The notes beneath the pieces were generated by a model. That model was not told where the DNA came from, did not search any database, and worked only from the letters and a program-made list of their open reading frames with translations. Positions 43,707 to 54,041 of a stretch of DNA of 64,000 bases are shown one piece after another. Position numbers and translations under genes: made by a program. Source of the DNA: Rhodopseudomonas palustris (GTDB taxonomy: Bacteria > Pseudomonadota > Alphaproteobacteria > Rhizobiales > Xanthobacteraceae); NCBI RefSeq assembly GCF_003226555.1, contig NZ_QKQS01000016.1, positions 186,001 to 250,000 of the forward strand, given 5' to 3'. How positions within the stretch are numbered: position 1 is the first letter of the stretch; every line of letters begins with the position of its first letter.

Positions 43707-46700
43707 TTAATTGCCGCCGCCGAATCGGCGGGACCACCAGCCGACCCGGCGCGGGGCGTTGGAGGAGGGCTCCTGCGCGGGCTGCGCGGCTGCCTGCGGT
43801 GCGGCCTCGGCGGTCGGAGCCGGGACTTCGGCCGCAGGCTCCGACGCCATTGGCTGCTCCGCCTCGGCGGTTGGCGCGGGTTGCGTTTCGGCAGGCGCTT
43901 CGATCGTCGTCTCTGCCGATGCGGCTGGTGCGCCGAAGCTCACCTTTTCGCGCACCGTCGAGCGGCGACGCGCGGCCTTCTTGGCGGCGCTGTCGTCTTC
44001 GGCCGGCGGCTCGCTGGCGCTTGCGGCCTCCGCTGCCGGGGCGGGCTGCGGTTCGGATTGCGCGACGTGCTGCGGCTGTTCCGGCTCGACTGCCGGATCG
44101 AAGCTGGGCTGCACCGACGGGCTTCCGCCGTCGAAGTCCGCGACCGCGTCCGAAGCTTCCGCTTCGTCCGTCGCGGTGAGTTCGTCGCCGATCGAGCCGA
44201 CCACGCCGGCTTCGGCCTCGTTCTCGCCGCCTTCAGCGTTGCCGCGCCGGCGGCGTCCACCGCGACGACCACGGCGGCGCGGACGGCGTTCGCCGTTCTC
44301 GCCCTGATCGGCACGAGCTTCGCCCTCATTGTCGTCGTCGCCGGCCTCGTCACCCTCGTCAGCTTCGCCGACCTGCTCGACACCTTCGGTCGCGAACGGC
44401 TGCTCGCCGTCCTCGGCCGCTGCGCCGGCCTCGGCTGCTTCACGCGGCTCACCCGACCGCCGACGGCGACGGCGACGGCGACGCTTGCGGTTATCGCTCT
44501 CGGTTTCGCCAGCTTCGCCGCCCTGATCCTCGGCGAGTCCGACAGTTTCCTCGGTCTCGATCTCGGCTTCGAACTCGTACCCGTCCTCGTCGTCCGGCTC
44601 CTCGATCGGGGCCGGGGAGGCCGCGACCTGCGCTGCGAGCAGCGCTTTGGCAGTCTCGAGCGTGTGGACCTGCTCACCGCGGTCGATCACGAACGACTGC
44701 TGGCCGCTGACGGTCGGATCGGCGAGCACCGACAGCGACACCCGGAATCCGGTCTCGAGGTCGCGCAGGTGACCGCGCTTGTGGTTGAGCACATACAGCG
44801 CCACGTCGGTTCGGGTCCGCACGATCAGATTGTGGGTCGCGCCCTTCATCAGCATTTCTTCGAGGCCGCGCAGCAATTGCAGCGCCACCGAGGAGACCGA
44901 GCGGACGTGACCGGAGCCACCGCAATGCGGGCAGGGCTCGGTCGAGCTCTCCAGCACGCTGGCGCGGATGCGCTGGCGCGACATTTCGAGCAGACCGAAA
45001 TGTGAGATGCGGCCGACCTGGATTCGGGCGCGATCCTGCCGCAGGCAGTCGCTGAGCTTGCGCTCGACCGCGCGGTTGTTGCGCTTCTCGTCCATGTCGA
45101 TGAAGTCGATGACGATCAGGCCGGCGAGGTCGCGCAGCCGGAGCTGCCTCGCGACTTCTTCGGCGGCCTCCACGTTGGTCTTGAGCGCGGTGTCTTCGAT
45201 GTGGTGCTCGCGGGTCGAGCGACCCGAGTTGACGTCGATCGAGACCAACGCTTCGGTCTGATTGATGACGATGTAACCGCCGGAGCGGAGCTGCACGGTC
45301 GGCGAGAACATCGCGTCGAGCTGGCTCTCCACGCCCATCCGCGAGAACAGCGGCTGGCCGTCGCGATACAGCTTCACCGCACGTACTTGCGACGGCATCA
45401 GCATGTGCATGAAGTCGCGGGCCTCGCGATAGCCGGCTTCGCCGGCCACCAGCACCTCGTCGATCTCCTTGTTGTAGAGGTCGCGAAGCGAGCGCTTGAT
45501 CAGCGAGCCTTCCTCGTAGACCAGCTTCGGTGCCTGCGAATTCAGCGTGACGTCGCGCACCGTCTCCCACATCCGGATCAGGTATTCGAAGTCGCGCTTG
45601 ATCTCCGGCTTCGTCCGCGAGGCGCCGGCGGTGCGAAGGATCACGCCCATGCCTTCCGGCACGTCGAGGTCCTGCACCACTTCCTTCAGCCGCGAGCGGT
45701 CCTGCGCCGAGGTGATCTTGCGGCTGATGCCGCCGCCGCGGGCGGTGTTCGGCATCAAGACAGCGTAACGGCCGGCGAGCGACAAGTAGGTGGTGAGCGC
45801 CGCGCCCTTGTTGCCGCGCTCTTCCTTGACCACCTGCACCAGCATCACCTGGCGGCGCTTGATGACTTCCTGGATCTTGTACTGTCGGCGCGGACGGAAG
45901 GCGCGTTCCGGCACTTCCTCGAGCACGTCGTCGCCGCCGACGGACTCGACCACGTCCTCCTCGGCGTCGTCTTCGTCATCCTCGTCGTCGTCCTCGGCTT
46001 CCGCCTCGCTGTCGGCGTCGGTCTCAGCCTCGTGATCGGCGTGATCGTCGTGCGCCTCGTGGTCCTCATCGCCGTCGTGCTGCTCGTCGATCGGGAACGG
46101 TGCGTCCTCGACGAAGCCGGCACTGACCTCGGCATGGTCATCGTCAGGCTGCCCGTCGGCGTGCGCCTCGACTTCGTCCTGCGACGCAGCCAGTTGCGGC
46201 GCATCGAACGAGGCGCGAGCCTCGGCGATCACCTCCGGCTCGGCAGCCGCGGCCTCGACCGTGGGGCTCACAGCCGGGGCGGACGGGGCGGCGTCGGGCT
46301 GGGCCGGTTCGTGCGCCGTGGCGCCATCCGCAGTATCTTGTTGCTGCTCGGCGGTCTCAGCCTCCGGCAGTTCGTGCATCAGCTGCTCGGCGGCGGGGGC
46401 ATCAGCCTCGTCCGCTCCGGATGCGTGAGTCTCTGCCTCGTGCGCCGCGGTCTCGTAGGTGTTGGCCTCGTGAGCCTCGGCCTCATGGGCTTCGGGCTGC
46501 TCGGCGACCGGATACGGTTGCTCCGCCGAGGCGTCGGTTGCGGCCTCGACGATCTCGCTCTGCACCCGCTCGCCATTGTTCCGGCGGCGATGGCTGCGAT
46601 GCCGCGACCGGCGGCGGCTGGAGCGCTGTTCGCTTTCTTCTTCAGCTTCGCGGTGGGCGCGTTCGTCGGCCTCGATCAGGGCCTGCCGGTCGGCGACCGG

Positions 46701-46943
46701 AATTTGATAATAGTCGGGATGGATTTCGCTGAAGGCGAGGAAGCCGTGGCGATTGCCGCCGTATTCGATGAAGGCGGCCTGCAGCGAGGGTTCGACCCGG
46801 GTGACTTTCGCGAGATAGATGTTACCGCGGAGTTGTTTGCGCTGAGCGGTTTCGAAATCAAACTCTTCGACGCGGTTGCCACGGACCACGACCACCCGGG
46901 TCTCTTCCGGGTGGGTGGCGTCGATCAGCATCTTGTTGGCCAT
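43707..46943 (-). CDS. rne: Ribonuclease E/G with acidic insertion in the S1 domain
   Basis: 1078 aa. The S1 fold begins at about residues 38-85 (GNIYLAKVTRVEPSLQAAF) and is interrupted by an Arg-rich then Glu/Asp/Ala-rich insertion of roughly 250 residues. It resumes with IQEVIKRRQVMLVQVVKEE. Catalytic metal ligands lie in SIDVNSGRST and IDFIDMDEKRNN, and the Zn-link is CPHCGGSGH. The C-terminal third is low-complexity, with Arg-rich RNA-binding patches between acidic runs, the likely degradosome scaffold. It starts mRNA decay and processes rRNA. Start ATG 46943 has only a weak Shine-Dalgarno. Confidence 0.93.
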   Translation of the reverse strand: MANKMLIDATHPEETRVVVVRGNRVEEFDFETAQRKQLRGNIYLAKVTRVEPSLQAAFIEYGGNRHGFLAFSEIHPDYYQIPVADRQALIEADERAHREAEEESEQRSSRRRSRHRSHRRRNNGERVQSEIVEAATDASAEQPYPVAEQPEAHEAEAHEANTYETAAHEAETHASGADEADAPAAEQLMHELPEAETAEQQQDTADGATAHEPAQPDAAPSAPAVSPTVEAAAAEPEVIAEARASFDAPQLAASQDEVEAHADGQPDDDHAEVSAGFVEDAPFPIDEQHDGDEDHEAHDDHADHEAETDADSEAEAEDDDEDDEDDAEEDVVESVGGDDVLEEVPERAFRPRRQYKIQEVIKRRQVMLVQVVKEERGNKGAALTTYLSLAGRYAVLMPNTARGGGISRKITSAQDRSRLKEVVQDLDVPEGMGVILRTAGASRTKPEIKRDFEYLIRMWETVRDVTLNSQAPKLVYEEGSLIKRSLRDLYNKEIDEVLVAGEAGYREARDFMHMLMPSQVRAVKLYRDGQPLFSRMGVESQLDAMFSPTVQLRSGGYIVINQTEALVSIDVNSGRSTREHHIEDTALKTNVEAAEEVARQLRLRDLAGLIVIDFIDMDEKRNNRAVERKLSDCLRQDRARIQVGRISHFGLLEMSRQRIRASVLESSTEPCPHCGGSGHVRSVSSVALQLLRGLEEMLMKGATHNLIVRTRTDVALYVLNHKRGHLRDLETGFRVSLSVLADPTVSGQQSFVIDRGEQVHTLETAKALLAAQVAASPAPIEEPDDEDGYEFEAEIETEETVGLAEDQGGEAGETESDNRKRRRRRRRRRSGEPREAAEAGAAAEDGEQPFATEGVEQVGEADEGDEAGDDDNEGEARADQGENGERRPRRRGRRGGRRRRGNAEGGENEAEAGVVGSIGDELTATDEAEASDAVADFDGGSPSVQPSFDPAVEPEQPQHVAQSEPQPAPAAEAASASEPPAEDDSAAKKAARRRSTVREKVSFGAPAASAETTIEAPAETQPAPTAEAEQPMASEPAAEVPAPTAEAAPQAAAQPAQEPSSNAPRRVGWWSRRFGGGN

Positions 46944-47644
46944 TTTTCAACTCATGTCGGCGGAGCGCGCGCGAAACGGCTCGCGCAAGCAGCGCGGCCG
47001 GCAGACGCGACGGTCCACCTGATTCGGGGGTGAGGGGAAGGCCGAAGCGCGTCGCGGTGTGCCGTGCCGGTCGGAGACCCGAGGCGACGTGCGAGGCGAA
47101 GCGATAGCTTCGCGGCGGCGCGGCCTTTGCGTGGGTCGTTTTCGGCGTCGCAGTCTGGCGCATTAAGCGTCGGCCCGTCTGAACAGGTGGCGGCTCGATC
47201 AGCCGCCGTGTCGTTTCGCTGATGGGCCGGCTCCGCGCCGAGGCGCTAAGCCGGAGTAGGGCATCCGGCCGGTGAGCCGAATGTGGCCGGTCATGAAGTG
47301 TTGAACCGTCCCTGGTACGTAGAGAAGGCCCGGGGACGGACGCCGTTCGGGCTGGGCCGGCACTCCTTGACCTGCCGCGCACTGCGCTGGCTCGGAGGGG
47401 CCGGCAAAACGCAAAATCCACCGGATTGGGTTCGGGGACTTGGCGCTGCACCGAGTGGCTGAACGCGACACAACCGGTAGTATAGACCGTCAGCAGTAAA
47501 TACATACGTGGATTGGGTGTCGGTTGCAAGGCGAGCGTCGCGGCCCGGCAACACCCCGCAGGTTTCATCCCGAGGTCATTTAAGCTCCAATTAACCGTGC
47601 GGTCCTATTGCGGTAGAACGACTTCCGGGAGGGTTGGGATTCGT
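46944..47644. other. Divergent region rne/amiC with a probable long rne leader
   Basis: About 700 bp without a credible gene. On the minus strand a TATACT hexamer at 47484-47479 could be a -10 box, giving a rne leader of roughly 530 nt; no good -35 was found. A 7-bp hairpin GGCGGCT/AGCCGCC lies at 47189-47207 within that leader. E. coli rne also has a long, structured, autoregulatory leader. The right end holds the amiC ribosome site. Confidence 0.4.
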
Positions 47645-48955
47645 TTGGCACGCCGCGCAAATCATTTTGTTTTGTTCAGTGCGCTTGTCGCGTGCGCTGC
47701 AGCATTATTTTGCCTGACGCCCGCTGCAGTCGTTGCCGCGACTGCCGAGCCGGCCGCCAGTGCCGCCGTGCCGGTCGCCGCGAGTTTCCCCACTGTATCC
47801 GATGCTCGCGTCGCCGGTGACGACAAACAGACCCGCCTGATCGTCGATTTCGACCAAAAAGTGCCGCTGCGTGCGTTCGCGCTGGCCGATCCTTATCGCG
47901 TGGTGATCGATCTGCCGCAGATCAATTTCCGCCTGCCGAAAGGGGCGGGTGAGGACGGTCGCGGCCTGATCAAGGCTTTCCGCTATGGGCTGGTGATGCC
48001 GGGCGGCTCTCGCATCGTGCTTGACCTCACCGGGCCGGTGAAGATCGCCAAGACCGAGATGCTCGACCCCGCCAACGGCCAGCCGGCCAGGCTGGTGATC
48101 GACCTCGAAACGATCGACCGCGACGCCTTTGTGCAAGCCTTGCGCACCGCCGACAGCGTCGCGGAACTGCGGCCGACCGTGGCGGGCGCCGAGGCCACCG
48201 CGGGGGTGCCGCGCGGCGCGCCGACGCCGAAAGTGGAGCGCGACGACCCGCGGCCGGTGGTGGTGCTCGATCCCGGCCACGGCGGCATCGACAACGGCAC
48301 CCAATCGGCCGACGGCGTCGCGGAGAAGACCATCGTGCTGGATTTCGCCCTCGCATTGCGCGACCGGCTCGTCCGGCAGGGCAAATTCCGCGTGGTGCTG
48401 ACCCGAGACGATGACACCTTCATTCCGCTCAACGATCGCGTGAAGATCGCGCGCGAGCAGTCAGCGGCGCTGTTCGTGTCGATCCACGCCGACGCGCTGC
48501 CGCGGCGCGAAGGCGACGCCCAGGGCGCGACCATCTACACGCTGTCGGATAAGGCTTCCGACGCCGAAGCGCAGCGGCTGGCGGATGCGGAAAACAAGGC
48601 CGACGCCATCGGCGGCGTCAACCTTACCGAGGAGCCGACCGACGTCGCCGACATTCTGATCGACCTTGCCCAGCGCGAGACCAAGACGTTCTCCAGCCGA
48701 TTCGCTCAGCAACTGATGAAGGACATGAAGACCGCTACGCGGATGCACAAACGTCCGCTGAAGTCGGCCGGCTTCCGGGTGCTGAAGGCACCGGACGTGC
48801 CGTCGGTGCTGATCGAGCTCGGCTATGTCTCCAACAAGGCCGATCTGCAGCACCTTTTGTCCGAGCAATGGCGCAACAAGACTGTTGGGGCCGTGGCACA
48901 GGCAATTGATTCGTTTCTGAGCAGGCGGTTGGTTTCGGCCGGCCAGCCGGGTTAA
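47645..48955 (+). CDS. amiC: N-acetylmuramoyl-L-alanine amidase (AMIN + Amidase_3)
   Basis: 436 aa from a TTG at 47645 with GGGAGG 11 nt upstream. A signal peptide (about 1-32) precedes an AMIN domain (about 45-155) that targets the divisome or peptidoglycan. The Amidase_3 zinc domain (about 200-425) has VLDPGHGGIDNGT, FVSIHADALP and the late Glu in PSVLIELGYVSN. It splits the stem peptide from glycan strands during cell separation. It precedes mrcA in the same direction, the usual alphaproteobacterial order. Confidence 0.92.
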   Translation: MARRANHFVLFSALVACAAALFCLTPAAVVAATAEPAASAAVPVAASFPTVSDARVAGDDKQTRLIVDFDQKVPLRAFALADPYRVVIDLPQINFRLPKGAGEDGRGLIKAFRYGLVMPGGSRIVLDLTGPVKIAKTEMLDPANGQPARLVIDLETIDRDAFVQALRTADSVAELRPTVAGAEATAGVPRGAPTPKVERDDPRPVVVLDPGHGGIDNGTQSADGVAEKTIVLDFALALRDRLVRQGKFRVVLTRDDDTFIPLNDRVKIAREQSAALFVSIHADALPRREGDAQGATIYTLSDKASDAEAQRLADAENKADAIGGVNLTEEPTDVADILIDLAQRETKTFSSRFAQQLMKDMKTATRMHKRPLKSAGFRVLKAPDVPSVLIELGYVSNKADLQHLLSEQWRNKTVGAVAQAIDSFLSRRLVSAGQPG

Positions 48956-49144
48956 TTTCGGCATTTCCGGTACGGTGAGGGGGCGCGGCGGGCCCTAGTT
49001 TGGCCACAGCGGAAGTTCTATAAGACGTCTTGCGCGGTTCGTGAGGTCGATTGCAATTGGGCCTCGCCCGGTAGCGTGCACCGCACGGGTTGCGAACGAC
49101 GGCATTCTCGGTCAAGGGACATCCGCCGCGAGGTGCGGCCCTGG

Positions 49145-51658
49145 ATGAAACGGAACTCTCTGATGCGCTTGCTGCTGCGTTTCTTCGGCTTCCTGTTCGC
49201 GGCCGGCACGATCGTGTTCCTGGTCGGCGTCGCGGTCGCTGCTGGACTGATCTGGCATTTTTCCAAGGATCTGCCGGACTACTCGCAGCTTCAGGACTAC
49301 GAGCCGCCGGTGATGACCAGGGTTCATGCATCCGACGGCTCGTTGCTTGCTGAATACGCCAAGGAGCGCCGGCTGTATCTGCCGATCCAGGCAGTGCCGA
49401 AGCTGGTGATCAACGCCTTCTTGGCCGCCGAAGACAAGAATTTTTACGAGCACGGCGGCATCGACTATCAGGGCATGGCGCGCGCGGCGCTGCTGTATGC
49501 GCAGAACATCGGCACCAACCGCCGGCCGCAGGGCGCCTCGACCATCACTCAGCAGGTCGCCAAGAACTTCCTTCTGACCAACGAGGTGTCGTTCACCCGT
49601 AAGATCAAGGAAGCGCTGCTCGCGATGCGGATCGAGCGCGCCTATTCCAAGGACAAGATCCTCGAACTGTATCTCAACGAGATCTATCTCGGTCTCGGCG
49701 CTTATGGCATCGCTGCCGCCTCGCTGGTGTATTTCGACAAGTCGGTCAACGAGCTCACCGTCTCGGAGGCGGCTTATCTGGCGGCGCTGCCGAAGGCGCC
49801 GTCGTCGCTGCACCCGGTGAAGAACCACGACCGCGCGGTCGAGCGCCGCAATTACGTGATCGATCGTCTGCTGGAGAACGGCTGGATCAGTCAGGCCGAC
49901 GCCGACAAGGCGCGCAAGTCGCCGCTGGTCGTCACCAACCGCGGCAATCTCGCTCACACCTTTGCCGGCGAATATTTTGCCGAGGAAGTCCGCCGCGACA
50001 TCTTCGAGCGCTACGGCGAAAAGAAGCTGTACGAGGGCGGATTGTCGGTCCGTACCACGCTCGATCCCAAGCTGCAGGTCGAGGCGCGGAAGACCATGGT
50101 GGCGGGGCTGGTCCGCTACGACGAGGCGCGCGGCTGGCGCGGCCCGGCCCACAAGCTGGACATCTCCGGCGATTGGGGCATCAAGCTCGCCGACGTCAAA
50201 TCGCTCGCCGACATCTCCCCGTGGCGGATGGCGGTGGTGCTGGAGACCTCGGATCAGTCGGCGCGGATCGGCTTCCAGCCCGGTCGCGAGCTCGGCGGCG
50301 CGATCTCGAAGCAGCGCGAGACCGGTCTGGTCACGCTCGAAGGCGTGAAATGGGCCAAGCCAACCAGCGGTTCGTCCCGCGGCAAGACCCCGCGAACGGT
50401 CTCGGACGTGCTGTCGCCCGGCGACGTCGTCTATGTCGACCCGCTGCTCGACAAAGAGGGCAAGGTGATCGAGGGCCAGTACCGGCTGCGGCAGATTCCT
50501 GAAGTGTCGGGCGCGATGGTGGCGATGGACCCGTGGACCGGCCGCGTGCTGGCGATGGTCGGCGGCTTCTCGTTCGACCAGAGCCAGTTCAACCGCGCCA
50601 CCCAGGCCTATCGGCAGCCGGGCTCGTCGTTCAAGCCGCTGGTGTATTCGGCCGCGATGGACAACGGCTACACGCCGTCGACGGTGGTGATCGACGCCCC
50701 GATCGAAATCGACCAGGGGCAGGGCGTTGGGGTGTGGCGGCCGGAGAACTATTCGACCGGCAAGTATTACGGTCCGACCACGCTGCGCAACGCGCTGCAG
50801 CGCTCGCTCAACACCGTGACGGTGCGGCTCGCGCAGGACATCGGCATGCCGCTGATCGGCGAATACGCCAAGCGGTTCGGCGTCTACGACGAGTTGCCGA
50901 ACTATCTATCCTATGCGCTTGGCGCCGGCGAAACCACGGTGATGCGGATGGTCACCGCCTATTCGATGTTCGCCAATGGCGGACGGCGGGTGAAGGCGAC
51001 GCTGATCGACCGGATTCAGGACCGTTACGGCCACACCATCTTCAAGCACGACCAGCGCGAGTGCCGCGGCTGCGAGGCTCCGGAAGGCTGGCACAATCAG
51101 CCCGAACCGCAGCTCGTCGACCGCCGCGAGCAGGTGCTCGATCCGATGACCGCCTATCAGATCACCTCGATGATGGAAGGCGTGGTCCAGGCCGGCACCG
51201 CCACCGTGGTGCGTGAGGTCGGCAAGCCGATCGCCGGCAAGACCGGCACCACCAACGACGAGAAGGACGCCTGGTTCATCGGCTTCTCGCCGGATCTCGT
51301 GGTCGGTGTGTATTTCGGCTACGACAAGCCGCGCAACCTCGGCCGCGGCGCTACCGGCGGCCATCTCGCCGCCCCGGTCGCCAAGGACTTCTTCAAGCTC
51401 GCGCTCGCCGACAAGCCGGCCGTTCCGTTCCGCGTGCCGGCCGGCATCAAGCTGATCCGCGTCGACGCCAAGAGCGGCATGCGGGCCGGGCCGGGCGATA
51501 CCCGCACCATTCTCGAAGCGTTCAAGCCGGGCACCGCGCCGCCGGACAATTATTCGGTGATCGGCGTCGCCGATGCCGACGGTCGCCAGCCGCAGCAGGC
51601 GGCGCCGCCGCCGGATGATCGCGGCTTCTTCCGGCCCGGCACCGGCGGACTTTATTGA
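49145..51658 (+). CDS. mrcA: Penicillin-binding protein 1A, bifunctional class A
   Basis: 837 aa from the ATG at 49145; an ATG at 49163 is an alternative. One membrane anchor at about residues 10-38. The GT51 transglycosylase has AAEDKNFYEHGG and GASTITQQVAKNF. An OB-like insertion is followed by the transpeptidase with the active Ser in PGSSFKPLVY, SLN in RSLNTVTVRL and KTGTT near residue 700. It polymerises and crosslinks peptidoglycan. The C-terminus is a disordered Pro/Gln tail. Confidence 0.93.
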   Translation: MKRNSLMRLLLRFFGFLFAAGTIVFLVGVAVAAGLIWHFSKDLPDYSQLQDYEPPVMTRVHASDGSLLAEYAKERRLYLPIQAVPKLVINAFLAAEDKNFYEHGGIDYQGMARAALLYAQNIGTNRRPQGASTITQQVAKNFLLTNEVSFTRKIKEALLAMRIERAYSKDKILELYLNEIYLGLGAYGIAAASLVYFDKSVNELTVSEAAYLAALPKAPSSLHPVKNHDRAVERRNYVIDRLLENGWISQADADKARKSPLVVTNRGNLAHTFAGEYFAEEVRRDIFERYGEKKLYEGGLSVRTTLDPKLQVEARKTMVAGLVRYDEARGWRGPAHKLDISGDWGIKLADVKSLADISPWRMAVVLETSDQSARIGFQPGRELGGAISKQRETGLVTLEGVKWAKPTSGSSRGKTPRTVSDVLSPGDVVYVDPLLDKEGKVIEGQYRLRQIPEVSGAMVAMDPWTGRVLAMVGGFSFDQSQFNRATQAYRQPGSSFKPLVYSAAMDNGYTPSTVVIDAPIEIDQGQGVGVWRPENYSTGKYYGPTTLRNALQRSLNTVTVRLAQDIGMPLIGEYAKRFGVYDELPNYLSYALGAGETTVMRMVTAYSMFANGGRRVKATLIDRIQDRYGHTIFKHDQRECRGCEAPEGWHNQPEPQLVDRREQVLDPMTAYQITSMMEGVVQAGTATVVREVGKPIAGKTGTTNDEKDAWFIGFSPDLVVGVYFGYDKPRNLGRGATGGHLAAPVAKDFFKLALADKPAVPFRVPAGIKLIRVDAKSGMRAGPGDTRTILEAFKPGTAPPDNYSVIGVADADGRQPQQAAPPPDDRGFFRPGTGGLY

Positions 51659-51768
51659 TCCAGTTTGGATCGATCCGGCCTTGAGCCCAACGGGCGATTG
51701 CGCTTTGCCGCGTCGCCCGTTAAATCGCGTCTCAGCATTCGCGGCACCGCCGCTTCCGAAGAGATCCC

Positions 51769-52900
51769 ATGCGCGCAGAAATCGAACGCCTCGTCGAAGA
51801 GATCAAGCAGTCAGTCGGGCTGCTGAGGAGGCATCTTTGACGTCGATCAGTCGACCGTCCGCCTCGCGGAGCTGAATAAGCTCGCCGAGGATCCCGACCT
51901 CTGGAACGATCCGCAAAAGGCTCAGAAGCTGATGCAGGAGCGGACCTCGCTGGAGGATTCGCTCACCGGCATCGGCAAGGTCGAGCGCGAGCTCACCGAC
52001 AATGTCGAGATGATCGAACTCGGTGAAACCGAGGGCGACGAAGGCATCGTCAAGGAAGCCGAGAACGCGCTGAAGGCGCTGAAGAAGGAAGTCGCGCGCC
52101 GCGAGCTGGAAGCGCTGCTGTCCGGCGAGGCCGATCGCTTCGACACCTATCTCGAAGTCCATGCCGGTGCCGGCGGTACCGAGAGCCAGGATTGGGCCTC
52201 GATGCTGCTGCGGATGTACGTCCGCTGGGCGGAGAAGCACGGCTTCAAGATCGAGTATCTCGAAGAGTCCGAGGGCGAAGAGGCCGGGATCAAATCGGCG
52301 ACGATCCAGATCTCCGGCCATAACGCCTATGGCTGGCTGAAGACCGAGGCCGGGGTGCATCGTCTGGTGCGGATCTCGCCGTTCGATTCCAACGCCCGCC
52401 GACATACCTCGTTCTCGAGTGTGCAGATCTTCCCGGTGATCGACAACTCGATCAAGATCGACATCGCCGAATCCGACGTGCGTGTCGACACGATGCGGTC
52501 CGGCGGCGCGGGCGGTCAGCACGTCAACAAGACCGAATCCGCGGTGCGCCTCACGCATATTCCGACCGGCGTCGCGGTGGTCTGTCAGGCCGGCCGGTCG
52601 CAGCACAAGAACCGGGCGCAGGCTTGGGACATGCTGCGTGCGCGGCTGTACGAGATCGAGCTGAAGAAGCGCGAAGAGCAGGCCGCCGCCGACCAGGCCG
52701 CCAAGACCGAAATCGGCTGGGGCCACCAGATCCGCTCCTACGTGCTGCAGCCGTATCAGATGGTGAAGGACCTGCGCACCGGCGTGCAGACCTCCGACAC
52801 CGCCGGGGTGCTCGACGGCGATCTCGACGAGTTCATGGCCGCGACGCTGGCGCAACGCGCCTTCGGCGGCGGACCGGGCGCGATCGAGGACGTGGACTAA
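51769..52900 (+). CDS. prfB: Peptide chain release factor 2, with programmed +1 frameshift
   Basis: 376 aa made by joining 51769-51837 and 51839-52900. The first 23 codons end at an in-frame TGA (51838-51840); reading continues in the +1 frame at GAC 51839. The RF2 anticodon-like tripeptide is SPF in RISPFDSN, and the peptidyl-tRNA hydrolysis motif is [12 protein letters not shown]2 terminates at UGA and UAA, so low RF2 stalls at this UGA and favours the shift: classical autoregulation. It lies 110 nt behind mrcA. Confidence 0.95.
51826..51841 (+). promoter_or_regulatory. RF2 programmed frameshift site
   Basis: AGGAGG (51826-51831), 3 nt (CAT), then CTT TGA C. The internal Shine-Dalgarno, its 3-nt spacing and the CUU-UGA-C slip site match the E. 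coli prfB element. Confidence 0.95.
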
Positions 52901-52906
52901 GCCGCG

Positions 52907-53797
52907 ATGGCGCATCGGCCCCGAACCCGTGTCGCCTTCATCGGCCTCGGCAAGATGGGGCACGGCATGGCCGGGCGGCTGCTCGATGCGGGCTTCGACG
53001 TTGCCGTGTGGAATCGCAGCAAGGCCAAGGCGGACGATCTGATCGGCCGCGGCGCTCGGTGGACCGATAGTCCCGCCGAAGCTGCGCGCGAGACCCGTGC
53101 CATCCTGACGATGGTCGCCGACGATGCCGCCTCGCAGGCGGTGTGGCTCGGTCCCGAGGGCGCGGCATCGACCGCCCCAGCGGATGCGCTGGCGATCGAA
53201 TGTTCGACGGTGTCGCATCAGCACGCCCTCGACATGGCCGCCGCGCTACGCGCGCGAGATCTCGTCTACATTGATTGTCCGGTCACCGGGCTGCCCGATG
53301 CTGCTGCGCGCGGCGAGCTGACGCTGCTGATCGGCGCCGAGCCGAACGACCTCGATCAGGCGCGGCCGTTCTTGGCACCGCTGAGCCAGACGATCCGCTA
53401 TTTCGGCCCGGTGGGCGCCGGCACCGTCTACAAGCTGATCAACAATCTGATGGGCGCGATCCAGATCGCCGGCATCGCCGAAGGCATTGCGATCGCCGAG
53501 CAGGCCGGTCTCGACATGGCGCTGGTACGCGAAGCGATCCTCAGCAGCGTCGTTGCAAGTCCGCAGGTCGTCCGCCACGCTCCCCGGATGATCGCGCGTG
53601 ACTTCACTAACGCGACCTTTACGGCTGCGCTCCGGCACAAGGATGCGGTGTATGCGCTGAAGCTCGGCGAAGCGCTCCTGCCGCATCTCCCGCTCAGCCG
53701 CGCCGCGGTCGAGATCTACGCCAAAGCTGCAGCCGCTATGCCGGCCGAGGATGAGGGGCGGCTGATCGAGTTGTTGTCGGATCAGCCTCGAGTTTGA
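52907..53797 (+). CDS. Beta-hydroxyacid dehydrogenase family NAD(P)-dependent oxidoreductase
   Basis: 296 aa. Rossmann motif FIGLGKMGHGMAGRLLDAG near residues 10-28, the substrate-site DCPVTGLPDAAARGEL, and the catalytic Lys in VGAGTVYKLINNLM. These are hallmarks of the 3-hydroxyisobutyrate/tartronate-semialdehyde/glyoxylate reductase family. It starts 6 nt after prfB but is functionally unrelated. A paralogue follows at 54042. Confidence 0.9.
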   Translation: MAHRPRTRVAFIGLGKMGHGMAGRLLDAGFDVAVWNRSKAKADDLIGRGARWTDSPAEAARETRAILTMVADDAASQAVWLGPEGAASTAPADALAIECSTVSHQHALDMAAALRARDLVYIDCPVTGLPDAAARGELTLLIGAEPNDLDQARPFLAPLSQTIRYFGPVGAGTVYKLINNLMGAIQIAGIAEGIAIAEQAGLDMALVREAILSSVVASPQVVRHAPRMIARDFTNATFTAALRHKDAVYALKLGEALLPHLPLSRAAVEIYAKAAAAMPAEDEGRLIELLSDQPRV

Positions 53798-54041
53798 GAA
53801 TCGTGATTCTCTAAAACGCGTCGTTCGCACAGCGCGGCTCGACCGATTTGCGGTTGCGCGGGTTGGTTGTGTCGACGCTGGCCGATGTCAGGCTGCTGAA
53901 CCTGGCGGAGGAGCGGCCCGCGTTCCTCGTATGCGTTGATCGACCTTCCGATATAGTCAGCGTCTTCTATCTCTGGGACATTGGCGCATTCGCTGCGGGC
54001 GCGGACGCGCGTCTGGCGGACGTTTGGCATCGGAGAACACA

